This document shows, piece after piece, positions 31,357 to 37,778 of a stretch of 46,674 nt of DNA. Both the position numbers and the translations under genes were made by a program. The notes under the pieces were generated by a model. It ran no database searches and was not told the DNA's origin. It was given only the letters and a program-made list of their open reading frames with translations. Origin of the DNA: a virus. The stretch is from IMG/VR virus record IMGVR_UViG_3300046506_000224, positions 1 to 46,674 of that record; one strand, 5' to 3'. The stretch's first letter is position 1, and each line of letters begins with the position of its first letter.

Positions 31357-31503
31357 AGCGATTTAACCTATATTATTCATGTGGTTGTCTAGAAATGAGA
31401 TCGGCCAACAGCCCAGGGTGCAGCCACATGGCCAAGGAGAGCAGCTTATACGCAACGATCGCCATGAGATCGCGCCAGGTAGCCGCCATTGCCTCGGTGA
31501 TGG

Positions 31504-31908
31504 TCATGCTGGCCATGGCCCGTAAACCGCCCATCCATCATTGCGCCACTGGCTCGCGACCTCCTCGTGGATGAATTTGACGCGGTAGGTAGCCGCTAAA
31601 TCCTGGTCGAACTCCGGTTCTGAAATAGCGACGCAGACGTCAGGGCCCTTGGTGTAAGCTTCTTCACATAGCCGTTCAATCTCGGCGGATAATTTAGCGG
31701 CGCTCGTGTCTATGGCCGACTTTGCCATTGCTTGGAGCGCCTTCATTGCGGCGGCGTCGAGCGTCGACATGCCGGTCAGCGCGCGCGGTCGGAACTCGGG
31801 CAATTCAGGCTTACGTCGACCCAGTTCCTCAAACGCGACGGTCACGCTTGTAGTCGCGCGCTCAGTGCCCACCGAAAGGACCCCGCTGCCGAACTTGTAG
31901 TCAGCCAT
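31504..31908 (-). CDS. Hypothetical accessory protein (134 aa)
   Basis: Starts at ATG 31908 with GGAGAAGG just upstream; a TTG at 31920 in frame is less likely. The product (MADYKFGSGVLSVGTERATT at the start) has a beta N-terminus, a helical centre (AAMKALQAMAKSAIDTSAA) and ends in HEEVASQWRNDGWAVYGPW. No cysteine motif except LCEEA and DVCVA. It is the last gene of the leftward accessory cluster and is followed by the late-leader terminator. Function unknown. Confidence 0.55.
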   Translation of the reverse strand: MADYKFGSGVLSVGTERATTSVTVAFEELGRRKPELPEFRPRALTGMSTLDAAAMKALQAMAKSAIDTSAAKLSAEIERLCEEAYTKGPDVCVAISEPEFDQDLAATYRVKFIHEEVASQWRNDGWAVYGPWPA

Positions 31909-31994
31909 CACCTTCTCCAATTCCTAACCCCATATACCACCAACCGTCATTCTCTCATCCTACTCTGCGATAGTGATGCCAGCTAGCCATCCGA

Positions 31995-32019
31995 GCAATT
32001 TGCGTTTTATGCAATTTGC
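31995..32019. repeat. Paired GCAATTTGC repeats
   Basis: Two copies of GCAATTTGC (31995-32003 and 32011-32019) are separated by 7 bases. They are flanked so that GAGCAA and TTGCTC also form an inverted repeat. They straddle the end of the 56-residue gene and lie upstream of the last accessory gene. Possible operator; no promoter elements are clear. Confidence 0.35.
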
Positions 32020-32177
32020 TCCAGGCGAACGGCAATGACGAACGTGTCGCCATCGACCTTCATTCGGTATTCCCCGGTCGCTCCGGGATTGATGGCGTTC
32101 ATCGTCCGCACGCGCTCGGTCATCGCCATGACCTTTTCGCCGAGCCCGAATGCGTCCATCGTTTCCATGTCAGGCAT
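32007..32177 (-). CDS. Small acidic protein (56 aa)
   Basis: ATG 32177 overlaps the end of the preceding gene by 8 bp. The protein (MPDMETMDAFGLGEKVMAMT at the start) is Met-rich with a short hairpin-like beta end (GEYRMKVDGDTFVIAVRLEQ). Its length, coupling and codon use like its neighbours favour a real gene. No known family. Confidence 0.55.
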   Translation of the reverse strand: MPDMETMDAFGLGEKVMAMTERVRTMNAINPGATGEYRMKVDGDTFVIAVRLEQIA

Positions 32178-32559
32178 CGTCCACCTCCTGCGCCGTTCCT
32201 GCCCTGTCCATGGTGTGAGGGTCTGGAGACAGCCGATCGATCACGCGGCCCAGGATCATGTGCAGCCGCTCCTTGTTCCCATCGGCGAGGCGGATTCGCT
32301 TGCCGTTTGGGGCGAAGTAATCGCGCCAGTCCGTGAGCAACTCGACAAGCTCGGCATCATCGGACGACGGCATCCAACCCGCTTCTTGGGTGAAGGCGAG
32401 CGAGGACGCGAGTAGCGCGAGGATCTGATCAGCGGCACGGCCTGCAGGCAGAGCCATGCCCTTACCCTCGCGCGATTCCGTGATCGCCTGGATGACGATG
32501 CCGGCGATCGACTGTCGCGACCAATGCTCCCTCGCCCGTTCTTCCAGTTCATTTGGCAT
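32170..32559 (-). CDS. Hypothetical accessory protein (129 aa)
   Basis: Starts at ATG 32559 (MPNELEERAREHWSRQSIAG), overlapping the previous stop by 11 bp; the frame extends to 32580 without gain. The product is helical with a central AADQILALLASSLAFTQEAG and an Arg-rich C-terminal helix (ERLHMILGRVIDRLSPD). Proteins of this type, with an ADQIL/AD segment, recur in phage accessory clusters but have no assigned role. Confidence 0.6.
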   Translation of the reverse strand: MPNELEERAREHWSRQSIAGIVIQAITESREGKGMALPAGRAADQILALLASSLAFTQEAGWMPSSDDAELVELLTDWRDYFAPNGKRIRLADGNKERLHMILGRVIDRLSPDPHTMDRAGTAQEVDDA

Positions 32560-32740
32560 GGGAGGTGTCCTTGAGGACACGCCGCGGCAGATATTTCACT
32601 CTACTCTTGACTGCGCCACACCGGAGGCATCGATAGGAGACAATCACGTTACCGATCATCATTGCGGTAGCGTGGTCCACGTCCAAGACTTCAACTTCCG
32701 GGAGCGATGGCCACTTGTGGAAAAATGGAAGGCAGCGCAT
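32549..32740 (-). CDS. Small CxxC protein (63 aa)
   Basis: ATG 32740 shares bases with the preceding stop (TGATG). The product carries Cys-x-x-Cys (YRCLRCGAVKSR, about residues 37-48) after a hydrophobic strand (ATAMMIGNVIVS), resembling a minimal zinc-ribbon knuckle; an N-terminal Cys at residue 3 and His at 8 could complete a site. Basic C-terminus. Function unknown. Confidence 0.55.
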   Translation of the reverse strand: MRCLPFFHKWPSLPEVEVLDVDHATAMMIGNVIVSYRCLRCGAVKSRVKYLPRRVLKDTSHAK

Positions 32741-33597
32741 CAAACGCCTCCAGTAGGCGGGAGATTGGCGTCGATATCGGCAATCGCATCGCACAATCGT
32801 TTGGCTGATAGGTGCTGATCCTCGCCGCACACCGACCCGTCCGTGTCTTCGGCCTCATCGACCATGAAACGACCGGCGTAATCCCGCGCGGCTTCTTCGA
32901 TCTCGCGCAACAGGTTGATCTCCCGCTCCTGCGCGGCTTCCGTAACGGGGGTCGAGAGGGCGGCGGTTACCTTCACGATGGGGCAATTGTCCGCGTGCCG
33001 TTCGGGTTCGGTATTGAGCCAGCCAGCTCGACAGATATTGCATGTCGAACCTTCCGACCCGCGCCCGATCTCAAGGCGCAAGAATGGCAAAGCGGCCTCA
33101 AGCGCTTCCCGCTCCCTGCTCACACTCATAACGGGGGTGGAGCTAAGGATGGCGTCGGGCTCGACCCAGCCGGACGCGCGCATCATCGACCGAATAGCTT
33201 CGGCGAATTGACATTCCCAATCGGAAACGGGATGGTCCGTACTCATTAGCCACTCGCGAATGACCTCGACCAGTTCAGGCGACCGCCCCTCATCTCCCAC
33301 TACTGGCGATGGGGAGGCTGCTAGAGCGTCCCGGAGTTCGTAGGCAGCATCCAGATCCTTTGTCTTAACCTCGTGCCCGCACTGTTCGCATTCGATGAAC
33401 CCGGTTTCGAGATACATCAGCGCCGTTTTCGCCGACGCAAGCAAATTCACCCCCACTACGGGTTGGGCGAGGGCTTCAAGACGGTCGCGTATCTCGCGAA
33501 GGTCGTCGGGCTCAACGGCGATCATGGTGGTATATTCGTCCACCGGCGATGCCAACAGCATCTTGTCGATCCGCTCGATCAGTTCTTCATCCTGCAT
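32740..33597 (-). CDS. Hypothetical multi-Cys accessory protein (285 aa)
   Basis: Starts at ATG 33597 (MQDEELIERIDKMLLASPVD); the open frame continues upstream without a ribosome binding site. It has several Cys clusters: CEQCGHE (CxxC), CNICRAGW (CxxC), and later DNCPI and VCGED/RLCDA. These suggest two small zinc sites in an otherwise helical, acidic protein. Segments such as AALPFLRLEIGRG-SEGSTC and HADNCPIVK are typical of proteins in phage early clusters that seem mosaic. No function assigned. Confidence 0.6.
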   Translation of the reverse strand: MQDEELIERIDKMLLASPVDEYTTMIAVEPDDLREIRDRLEALAQPVVGVNLLASAKTALMYLETGFIECEQCGHEVKTKDLDAAYELRDALAASPSPVVGDEGRSPELVEVIREWLMSTDHPVSDWECQFAEAIRSMMRASGWVEPDAILSSTPVMSVSREREALEAALPFLRLEIGRGSEGSTCNICRAGWLNTEPERHADNCPIVKVTAALSTPVTEAAQEREINLLREIEEAARDYAGRFMVDEAEDTDGSVCGEDQHLSAKRLCDAIADIDANLPPTGGV

Positions 33598-33994
33598 GTT
33601 CGGTTCCTTCGGTGAGGGCGGTGTCGATCGCGGCGACCAGAATTTGTCTGACGTTACGCCTTGCATTGAGCGCGCCGACAGTGCCCGCCCCCGCATAGTG
33701 GTCGTGGCACTTTACCCCCGCCTCGATCATCGCCTCAGACGGCTCCCGAAGCGCGGAGATGGCTGCTCGGGCGCATATCGCCGCGATGGCTTGCCGCTGG
33801 TCCCATTCCCACTCGGGGAACAGCTTCTGCAACTCGGCATCAACGGCCAGGTCTGCCCGCTCCACGATGTTATCCGTCATCTGTTCTGGTCCTTGAGTGC
33901 CGAAATACGGGCAGTCCGAGCTAACGTGGCCGAGCGCTTCGGCTGCGTTCGGGCCACCGGGACAGGTGCAATGGTCGGCGCTGATAAGGGACAT
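33587..33994 (-). CDS. Hypothetical accessory protein (135 aa)
   Basis: I choose ATG 33994 (MSLISADHCTCPGGPNAAEA) because GAAGGA lies 8 bases upstream; ATG 33880 overlaps the neighbouring stop (ATGA) and is an alternative. The N-terminal CTC and DCPYF Cys motifs may bind metal. The C-terminal part (IREPSEAMIEAGVKCHDHYA-like; RNVRQILVAAIDTAL) resembles short domains seen in other phage early proteins. With the long start it overlaps the upstream gene by 118 bp in another frame. Confidence 0.5.
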   Translation of the reverse strand: MSLISADHCTCPGGPNAAEALGHVSSDCPYFGTQGPEQMTDNIVERADLAVDAELQKLFPEWEWDQRQAIAAICARAAISALREPSEAMIEAGVKCHDHYAGAGTVGALNARRNVRQILVAAIDTALTEGTEHAG

Positions 33995-34101
33995 TGGCGC
34001 AGTCCTTCGTAGGTTGTCTTGAAGCGCAGCATGGCCAGATGAAACGCCATCTGGTCGCGCATTTCGGGTGAGATATCGCCGCAGAGCTGGTCGAACGTCA
34101 T
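33877..34101 (-). CDS. Hypothetical accessory protein (74 aa)
   Basis: ATG 34101 overlaps the previous stop (TGATG). The first ~36 residues (MTFDQLCGDISPEMRDQMAF, then HLAMLRFKTTYEGLRQC) look like a genuine helical protein. The rest overlaps the next gene's start region in another frame and has low-complexity character. The gene may end in a non-selected tail, or the next gene starts further down. Confidence 0.5.
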   Translation of the reverse strand: MTFDQLCGDISPEMRDQMAFHLAMLRFKTTYEGLRQCPLSAPTIAPVPVARTQPKRSATLARTARISALKDQNR

Positions 34102-34349
34102 CACCCACCCCCGTTTTCTAGGAGGTGCGCGCGGACGACTTGGCCGAGCGGGGTAGCGACCCATCCGATGTCATCAGGACCGATGCGCAACAGGCCCTTT
34201 TCGGTCAGCCTTGCGAAGGCATTGCCGTTCGGTCTGACGATCTTCCAATCGGTCGGAAGAATGATCGGGTTGTCGTTCAGCATCGCTTGGCGCTCACCGT
34301 CGCTCAGCTTCCCCGCGACTGCGGCGATATCGGGGGGTGTCATGGTCAT
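34101..34349 (-). CDS. Hypothetical accessory protein (82 aa), winged-helix-like C-terminus
   Basis: Starts at ATG 34349 (MTMTPPDIAAVAGKLSDGER). The segment KLSDGERQAMLND followed by FARLTEKGLLRIGPDDIGWVATPLGQVV has the pattern of a small winged helix (helix, helix, then a strand pair) as in phage regulatory proteins. No catalytic residues. It may be a DNA-binding regulator of the cluster, but this is inference from the pattern. Confidence 0.55.
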   Translation of the reverse strand: MTMTPPDIAAVAGKLSDGERQAMLNDNPIILPTDWKIVRPNGNAFARLTEKGLLRIGPDDIGWVATPLGQVVRAHLLENGGG

Positions 34350-34633
34350 GACGAAGCGCCTTTCATGGCAGCGGCATAAATCGAGGATTGCATGTCTTTC
34401 CGGCCGAACGCATGATCCAGCCAGACTTGCTCCACGTAGAACATGCCCTTGTGCTGTTGCTCGGCGTAGGGCTTGTAGCGCTCGGCGATCTCTGCCGATG
34501 AGCAGATGGCGACGATCTGTGGTCGACCTGGCTTGAGCGACCACACGACGTGCAGCACAATGTCGCCGCGATCATCGTAGGTCAGGCGCGGGTCGCGTGG
34601 TTCGATCATCTCGCTTCCTTCCGTCTGTGTCAT
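34346..34633 (-). CDS. Hypothetical accessory protein (95 aa)
   Basis: ATG 34633 overlaps the previous stop (ATGA). The protein (MTQTEGSEMIEPRDPRLTYD) has strands DIVLHVVWSLKPGRPQIVAI followed by SSAEIAERYKPYAEQQHKGM and FYVEQVWLDHAFG. This alpha-beta pattern resembles small phage proteins of unknown function. ATG at residue 9 is an alternative start. Confidence 0.55.
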   Translation of the reverse strand: MTQTEGSEMIEPRDPRLTYDDRGDIVLHVVWSLKPGRPQIVAICSSAEIAERYKPYAEQQHKGMFYVEQVWLDHAFGRKDMQSSIYAAAMKGASS

Positions 34634-35064
34634 TGCGATGCGGCCTGGGAGCGGGCATGGAGGGCGGCTGCGGTAAGGGCGAGTGCTGGGCTAGCCCCAT
34701 ATCGTGAGACGATACGCGCCCCATGCCACACACAGGCTCGGCTCGTGTTTCCGGTGCGCTCAAACTGGACGTTGAACCCTTCCGGCACCAACGTCATCGC
34801 AGCATCGATGCTGCCGAGCCAGTCGGGCGGATCAATGCGCTGCCGGGGAACGCGCTGATCCTCGCCGGTCTGGCACCACCAGCCGCTATCGTCCTCACGC
34901 CAGCCATAGCCATGCTCGACGGGCGACAGTTCAGGCACTTCGAACAGCGCGCGGTAAATGTCCTTGGACAGAGCGGGGTCACGCCCGCCCAACCGCCCAG
35001 CCCGATCAGCCAGTTCGTTCAGGTCCATGTTCTTCTCCGCCATCTCGTTTAGCTCCGCGCTCAT
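34630..35064 (-). CDS. Phage ABA-sandwich domain protein (144 aa)
   Basis: N-terminal LNELADRAGRLGGRDPALSKDI, a central DPPDWLGSIDAAMTLVPEGF and C-terminal YGASPALALTAAALHARSQA match the widespread phage ABA-sandwich domain (alpha-beta-alpha) whose role is unknown. The WWCQTGEDQRVPRQRIDPPD linker is less conserved. Coupled to both neighbours by overlap. Such genes are common in accessory regions of proteobacterial phages. Confidence 0.65.
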   Translation of the reverse strand: MSAELNEMAEKNMDLNELADRAGRLGGRDPALSKDIYRALFEVPELSPVEHGYGWREDDSGWWCQTGEDQRVPRQRIDPPDWLGSIDAAMTLVPEGFNVQFERTGNTSRACVWHGARIVSRYGASPALALTAAALHARSQAASQ

Positions 35065-35288
35065 TGGGAGGCGCTCCGGGCGCGCTCTGGATCATAGACC
35101 CAGCCCAAGGCATTCAGACGCGTGTCAACGTCGGACTCGCCCTCTTTCCAAGTGCCCAGCCACAACGCCAAATGGTATCGCCCCTTCTCCTTGGGCGCGC
35201 CGTACGACAGCTTGACCGTGTCCGCGGGGTGATCCTGAAACGCCCGCAGTAGCAGGCCGTCTCCGGGCTTAAGTTCGCCGTCGCTCAT
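35061..35288 (-). CDS. Hypothetical accessory protein (75 aa)
   Basis: ATG 35288 (MSDGELKPGDGLLLRAFQDH) is preferred; the frame continues upstream without sense as protein. Short beta-like core (DTVKLSYGAPKEKGRYHLAL, WLGTWKEGESDVDT) and C-terminal ARSASQ. The YHLALWLGTW segment occurs in small phage proteins of unknown role. Overlaps the next gene by 4 bp. Confidence 0.5.
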   Translation of the reverse strand: MSDGELKPGDGLLLRAFQDHPADTVKLSYGAPKEKGRYHLALWLGTWKEGESDVDTRLNALGWVYDPERARSASQ

Positions 35289-35304
35289 GTTCTTCTCCGT
35301 GGGG

Positions 35305-35583
35305 TTAGAGGGCATCGGAAGGGGGTTGGGCGGGTGCGTTCTCTTCGTGCCAAGTGTCGATCTCGGCGCAGACTGCCTCCCATGTCTTGCCGTCTGCCTT
35401 CTCGCCATTGTCGGTCCACCCGATCTCTTCGCCCTCGTATGAGGCGTCGTAGTTCGGGCCGAGCGCCATGAAGGCGGGCTCTGGCCAGCGACCGCGATAG
35501 ACCGACCATCCGCGATAGGTGTCTGGCTGCTGCGGCACTTCGCCGAGCGCGTGAATATGGGCCTTTAACGCTGCGTCGGACAT
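35305..35583 (-). CDS. Hypothetical accessory protein (92 aa)
   Basis: I choose ATG 35583 (MSDAALKAHIHALGEVPQQP) because AGGAGG lies eight bases upstream. ATG 35619 overlaps the preceding stop and would add 12 residues. The product has YRGWSVYRGRWPEPAFMALG and YEGEEIGWTDNGEKADGKTW, aromatic-rich and acidic. Proteins with this YxGWxVY pattern are frequent in phage accessory clusters, without a known function. Confidence 0.55.
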   Translation of the reverse strand: MSDAALKAHIHALGEVPQQPDTYRGWSVYRGRWPEPAFMALGPNYDASYEGEEIGWTDNGEKADGKTWEAVCAEIDTWHEENAPAQPPSDAL

Positions 35584-35615
35584 TGTCTGCGCCTCCTTCG
35601 GGGGTGGGGTGGATG

Positions 35616-35822
35616 TCATGGGTAGGGCTCGTTTGCGTTGCGCTCGCGATACCGATCGCGGCATCCGACCGAGCAGAACACTTCGTCCTTTTCGACAATC
35701 CAGCCAGCCGCGCGCACGTATTCGAGCAGGCGGCCTTTGGGCAGGTAGTCGTCGGAGAACACGCCCTCGGATGGGATACTGCAATCCCCGCAAACGATCT
35801 CGCACCAAACCGAAACGCTCAT
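35616..35822 (-). CDS. Small Cys-rich zinc-ribbon-like protein (68 aa)
   Basis: First gene after the divergent promoter. CEIVCGDC (residues 7-14) and VFCSVGCRDRYRER form two Cys pairs with spacing like small treble-clef or zinc-ribbon domains (FCSVGCRDRY resembles FCS-type fingers). It probably binds zinc; partners are unknown. RBS-like AGAGG precedes ATG 35822. Confidence 0.65.
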   Translation of the reverse strand: MSVSVWCEIVCGDCSIPSEGVFSDDYLPKGRLLEYVRAAGWIVEKDEVFCSVGCRDRYRERNANEPYP

Positions 35823-35841
35823 TTCACTTGCCTCTAAAAAC

Positions 35842-35899
35842 AGTATCGATTAGCTAAACGACATCGTTTTGCTCGTCAACTACAAAAGAGTATCGTTTT
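35842..35899 (-). promoter_or_regulatory. Leftward promoter with operator in the spacer
   Basis: On the minus strand a good -35 (TTGACG, 35874-35879) is followed after 17 bases by a -10-like TAGCTA (35851-35856). The spacer contains the inverted repeat AAACGA-TG-TCGTTT (35856-35869, minus-strand reading). Related half-sites GTATCG occur at 35843-35848 and 35890-35895. The RHH gene reads away to the right. The arrangement fits repression of the leftward accessory operon by the neighbouring RHH protein. Confidence 0.5.
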
Positions 35900-35936
35900 C
35901 TTGAAACAGCCAGCCAAGCCAGCTACGGAGCGCCAG

Positions 35937-36110
35937 ATGGGTCGCCCTCCGCTTTTCATGAAACCAGTGCCCGTGCGGCTGTCGCAAGACGCGCTCGACC
36001 GCATCGAGAAGATCGCCGGGAAATACGGGCGCCCGAAGTTCATCCGAGAAGCCGTCGCCGAGAAGCTCGCCCGCGAAGAACTCTCCGAACTCCACCGCGA
36101 AGGCAAGTAG
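35937..36110 (+). CDS. Ribbon-helix-helix (CopG/Arc-like) regulator
   Basis: 57 residues from ATG 35937, with GGAG eight bases upstream; TTG 35901 in frame would add 12 residues without a ribosome binding site. The first segment KPVPVRLSQDALDRIEKIAG gives a DNA-binding strand (VPVRL) and first helix; GRPKFIREAVAEKLAREELS forms the second. This is the RHH fold of small repressors. It is the only rightward gene of the accessory region and lies just right of the operator-bearing promoter. Its stop codon directly abuts the stop of the TnpB gene, with no spacer. It likely controls the leftward operon and possibly itself. Confidence 0.75.
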   Translation: MGRPPLFMKPVPVRLSQDALDRIEKIAGKYGRPKFIREAVAEKLAREELSELHREGK

Positions 36111-37199
36111 TTAACATGCGCGCTGCCCAGCAAAGGCGGTGCTTCCCCCAACGGGAGGCTGATGTTCCAGCCCGACGCGAAGAATGTTGAGCGCTGCGTT
36201 GACGTCCCGATCGTGGGACGCTCCGCAGTCGCTACATTGCCAGCGCCTTATTCCAAGCGCGCCCATACCTTTCGGACTGCTGTCGGGAATGGTCCCGCAG
36301 CACGAGCACGTTTGGGAACTGTATCGTTCGTCCGCTTCGATAAACACGGCTCCGTGCCTTCTGGCCTTGTAGCGGAGCATGTGTCGGAAATCCGACCAGC
36401 CGGCGTCGAGCACGGACTTAGCCATCCGTGTCTTAGCCAGGCCGGCGGCGTTCACATTGCCGACGACGATCAGACTATTCTCCCGAACGATCCTGGTGGA
36501 CTGTTCGTGAAGGTGGTGACGGCGAGCGTTCGCTATCTTGGCATGGATAGCTCGAACTCGCTGCTTGTTTCGCGCCCGCTGGGCAACAGCCAGACGAGCT
36601 TCATATTGCCGGTAGTGCTGGAGCGCAGGCACCTTGCGACCGTCGCTCAACGTTGCGAGATCCTTCAGGCCAAGGTCGATGCCAATTCTGCCATCGCCAG
36701 TGGGGAGATCATCGGCCACCTTGCATTGAAAGACGACATACCAGCGCCCGCGCGCGTCTTGGGCGAAACTTCCGCAACGATACTCGCCCTCGACGTCGCG
36801 GCTTTTCCAAAATTGGTATCGACGCTTGAGGTAAATAACAGCGCCACCGTCTAGCCTAGCATTGCGCGATCTGAACGGCACCCATCCGAGAGAGCGCTTC
36901 GGCCCAAAGCTCACGCGGAACCGAGGGCAGCGCCGGCGCTGGTCGCGGCTCTTTGCGAACTGCAAACAGATTGCCGTTATGGTGTCCGAATGTAGCCCAA
37001 GGCCAACCGACGAACCTGCCGTCAAGCGGTCGAGTTCGTAGCCTGACGGCCAGAAAACGCGCTTGTCTCCATACCGCCGGCGCTCTGCATCCCTCTGCGT
37101 CGCGACGCAGAAGTTCCACACCTGATTGCAGGCAATCGCATGACGACGGAGATGCCGATCGCCGCTCTTAACGCGATATTTGAAGCTAATTATTGACAT
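36111..37199 (-). CDS. Lone TnpB-family (IS605 OrfB-like) RNA-guided nuclease homologue
   Basis: 362 residues from ATG 37199, 5 bases after the previous stop. Domains: an N-terminal wedge-like region (1-160), RuvC-I with Asp175 in RIGIDLGLKDLA, the helical insert (HYRQYEARLAVAQRARNKQR), RuvC-II region, zinc ribbon (CSCC 298-301, CSDC 322-325) and RuvC-III with HDRDVNAALNIL (Asp332). At the usual RuvC-II Glu (V-I-E-D-L-N in canonical TnpB) this protein has Gly247-Asn248 (LIVVGNVNAAGL). A Glu in ADERYSSQTC (291) is the best candidate for a relocated catalytic residue; otherwise the protein is nuclease-dead. No TnpA gene or clear insertion-sequence ends are visible; the gene sits in a phage operon. 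Confidence 0.8.
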   Translation of the reverse strand: MSIISFKYRVKSGDRHLRRHAIACNQVWNFCVATQRDAERRRYGDKRVFWPSGYELDRLTAGSSVGLGLHSDTITAICLQFAKSRDQRRRCPRFRVSFGPKRSLGWVPFRSRNARLDGGAVIYLKRRYQFWKSRDVEGEYRCGSFAQDARGRWYVVFQCKVADDLPTGDGRIGIDLGLKDLATLSDGRKVPALQHYRQYEARLAVAQRARNKQRVRAIHAKIANARRHHLHEQSTRIVRENSLIVVGNVNAAGLAKTRMAKSVLDAGWSDFRHMLRYKARRHGAVFIEADERYSSQTCSCCGTIPDSSPKGMGALGIRRWQCSDCGASHDRDVNAALNILRVGLEHQPPVGGSTAFAGQRAC

Positions 37200-37204
37200 G
37201 CCGC

Positions 37205-37579
37205 TCAACCATGATCGGGGGCCTTGGTGAGGGTGCGGAGAGAGGCGGAGACGGCGTTGCGATCGTCGGTGTGCTTCCGGTACAAAGCCCACAGCCGCTT
37301 GCTCTCTGCCCGCATCCCATCCCATACGGTCATGCCGTTGTCGGCGATCGGCTCCATCGGATCGTTCTTGTCGACCGTTCCGAGCGCGTTCATCGCTTGG
37401 CGTAGAAGCTCGTTGGAATCCGCGAACGTCTCTCGGAACCGCTCAATCGCCGCAGCTTCGGCAGCGAGCATGGCGCGGTAAGCCGACCGCCGCGCGAAGC
37501 CCGGTGCCCGATGCCCGCGCTCCTTCGCTTCCATAAGCAGCGCCGCGTCGTACAGCTCCTTCATTTCAGCATCACTCAT
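37205..37579 (-). CDS. Hypothetical early protein (124 aa)
   Basis: Starts at ATG 37579 (MSDAEMKELYDAALLMEAKE), overlapping the previous stop. It is helical and Arg/Glu-rich (FARRSAYRAMLAAEAAAIER; NELLRQAMNALGTVDKNDPM) and ends ASLRTLTKAPDHG just before the TnpB start, so TnpB is probably translated from the same transcript. No known domain. Confidence 0.55.
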   Translation of the reverse strand: MSDAEMKELYDAALLMEAKERGHRAPGFARRSAYRAMLAAEAAAIERFRETFADSNELLRQAMNALGTVDKNDPMEPIADNGMTVWDGMRAESKRLWALYRKHTDDRNAVSASLRTLTKAPDHG

Positions 37580-37778
37580 GACCATCATCCGCATAGGGAA
37601 CGAGCGCCGAGAACCGCTCCAAGGCCGCGTCTAGGGCGCCTTGCTCCCCGGCCGACAGGAACCCGGTATCGAATGCTTCACGGGCAGCGATAACGAGATC
37701 GATGACATCTTGTGGCAAGTTCGCTTCCAGGTCTGGACGCGACGGGCTGTCTGGACGTGCGGGGGAGTTAGTCGGCAT
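37572..37778 (-). CDS. Small acidic early protein (68 aa)
   Basis: MPTNSPARPDSPSRPDLEAN at the start, then a helix DVIDLVIAAREAFDTGFLSA and EQGALDAALERFSAL. The pattern (DVIxLVIAAREAFD, ALDxALERFS) is frequent in small phage proteins of unknown function in alpha- and betaproteobacterial phages. Overlaps neighbours by 8-11 bp. Confidence 0.55.
   Translation of the reverse strand: MPTNSPARPDSPSRPDLEANLPQDVIDLVIAAREAFDTGFLSAGEQGALDAALERFSALVPYADDGHE

Larger units (their letters stand above)
31078..31503. promoter_or_regulatory. Control region upstream of the late operon
   Basis: No gene is convincing in this ~425-base stretch. It contains, from left to right: an 11-base perfect anti-16S match (AGGAGGTGATC on the minus strand, 31117-31127); the terminator at 31155-31190; a 14-base direct repeat (31241 and 31341); operator copy 2 (31334-31356); and AT-rich promoter-like sequence at 31345-31375. 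Read leftward, TAGACA about 31385-31390 and TTAAAT 19 bases on are a weak candidate late promoter. Read rightward, TTGCCC-18-TATATT (31345-31374) is possible. A 59-codon rightward frame at 31395-31574 has no ribosome binding site and overlaps the next gene. Confidence 0.5.

Noticed and set aside
31395-31574. 59-codon rightward frame (MRSANSPGCSHMAKESSLYA)
   Set aside because: A promoter-like sequence lies upstream, but there is no ribosome binding site, and the frame overlaps the coupled minus-strand gene at its end.
36111-37325. Longer TnpB frame starting at 37325
   Set aside because: The extra 42 residues lie over the upstream gene in another frame and have no TnpB similarity; the family N-terminus MSIISFKYRV starts at 37199.
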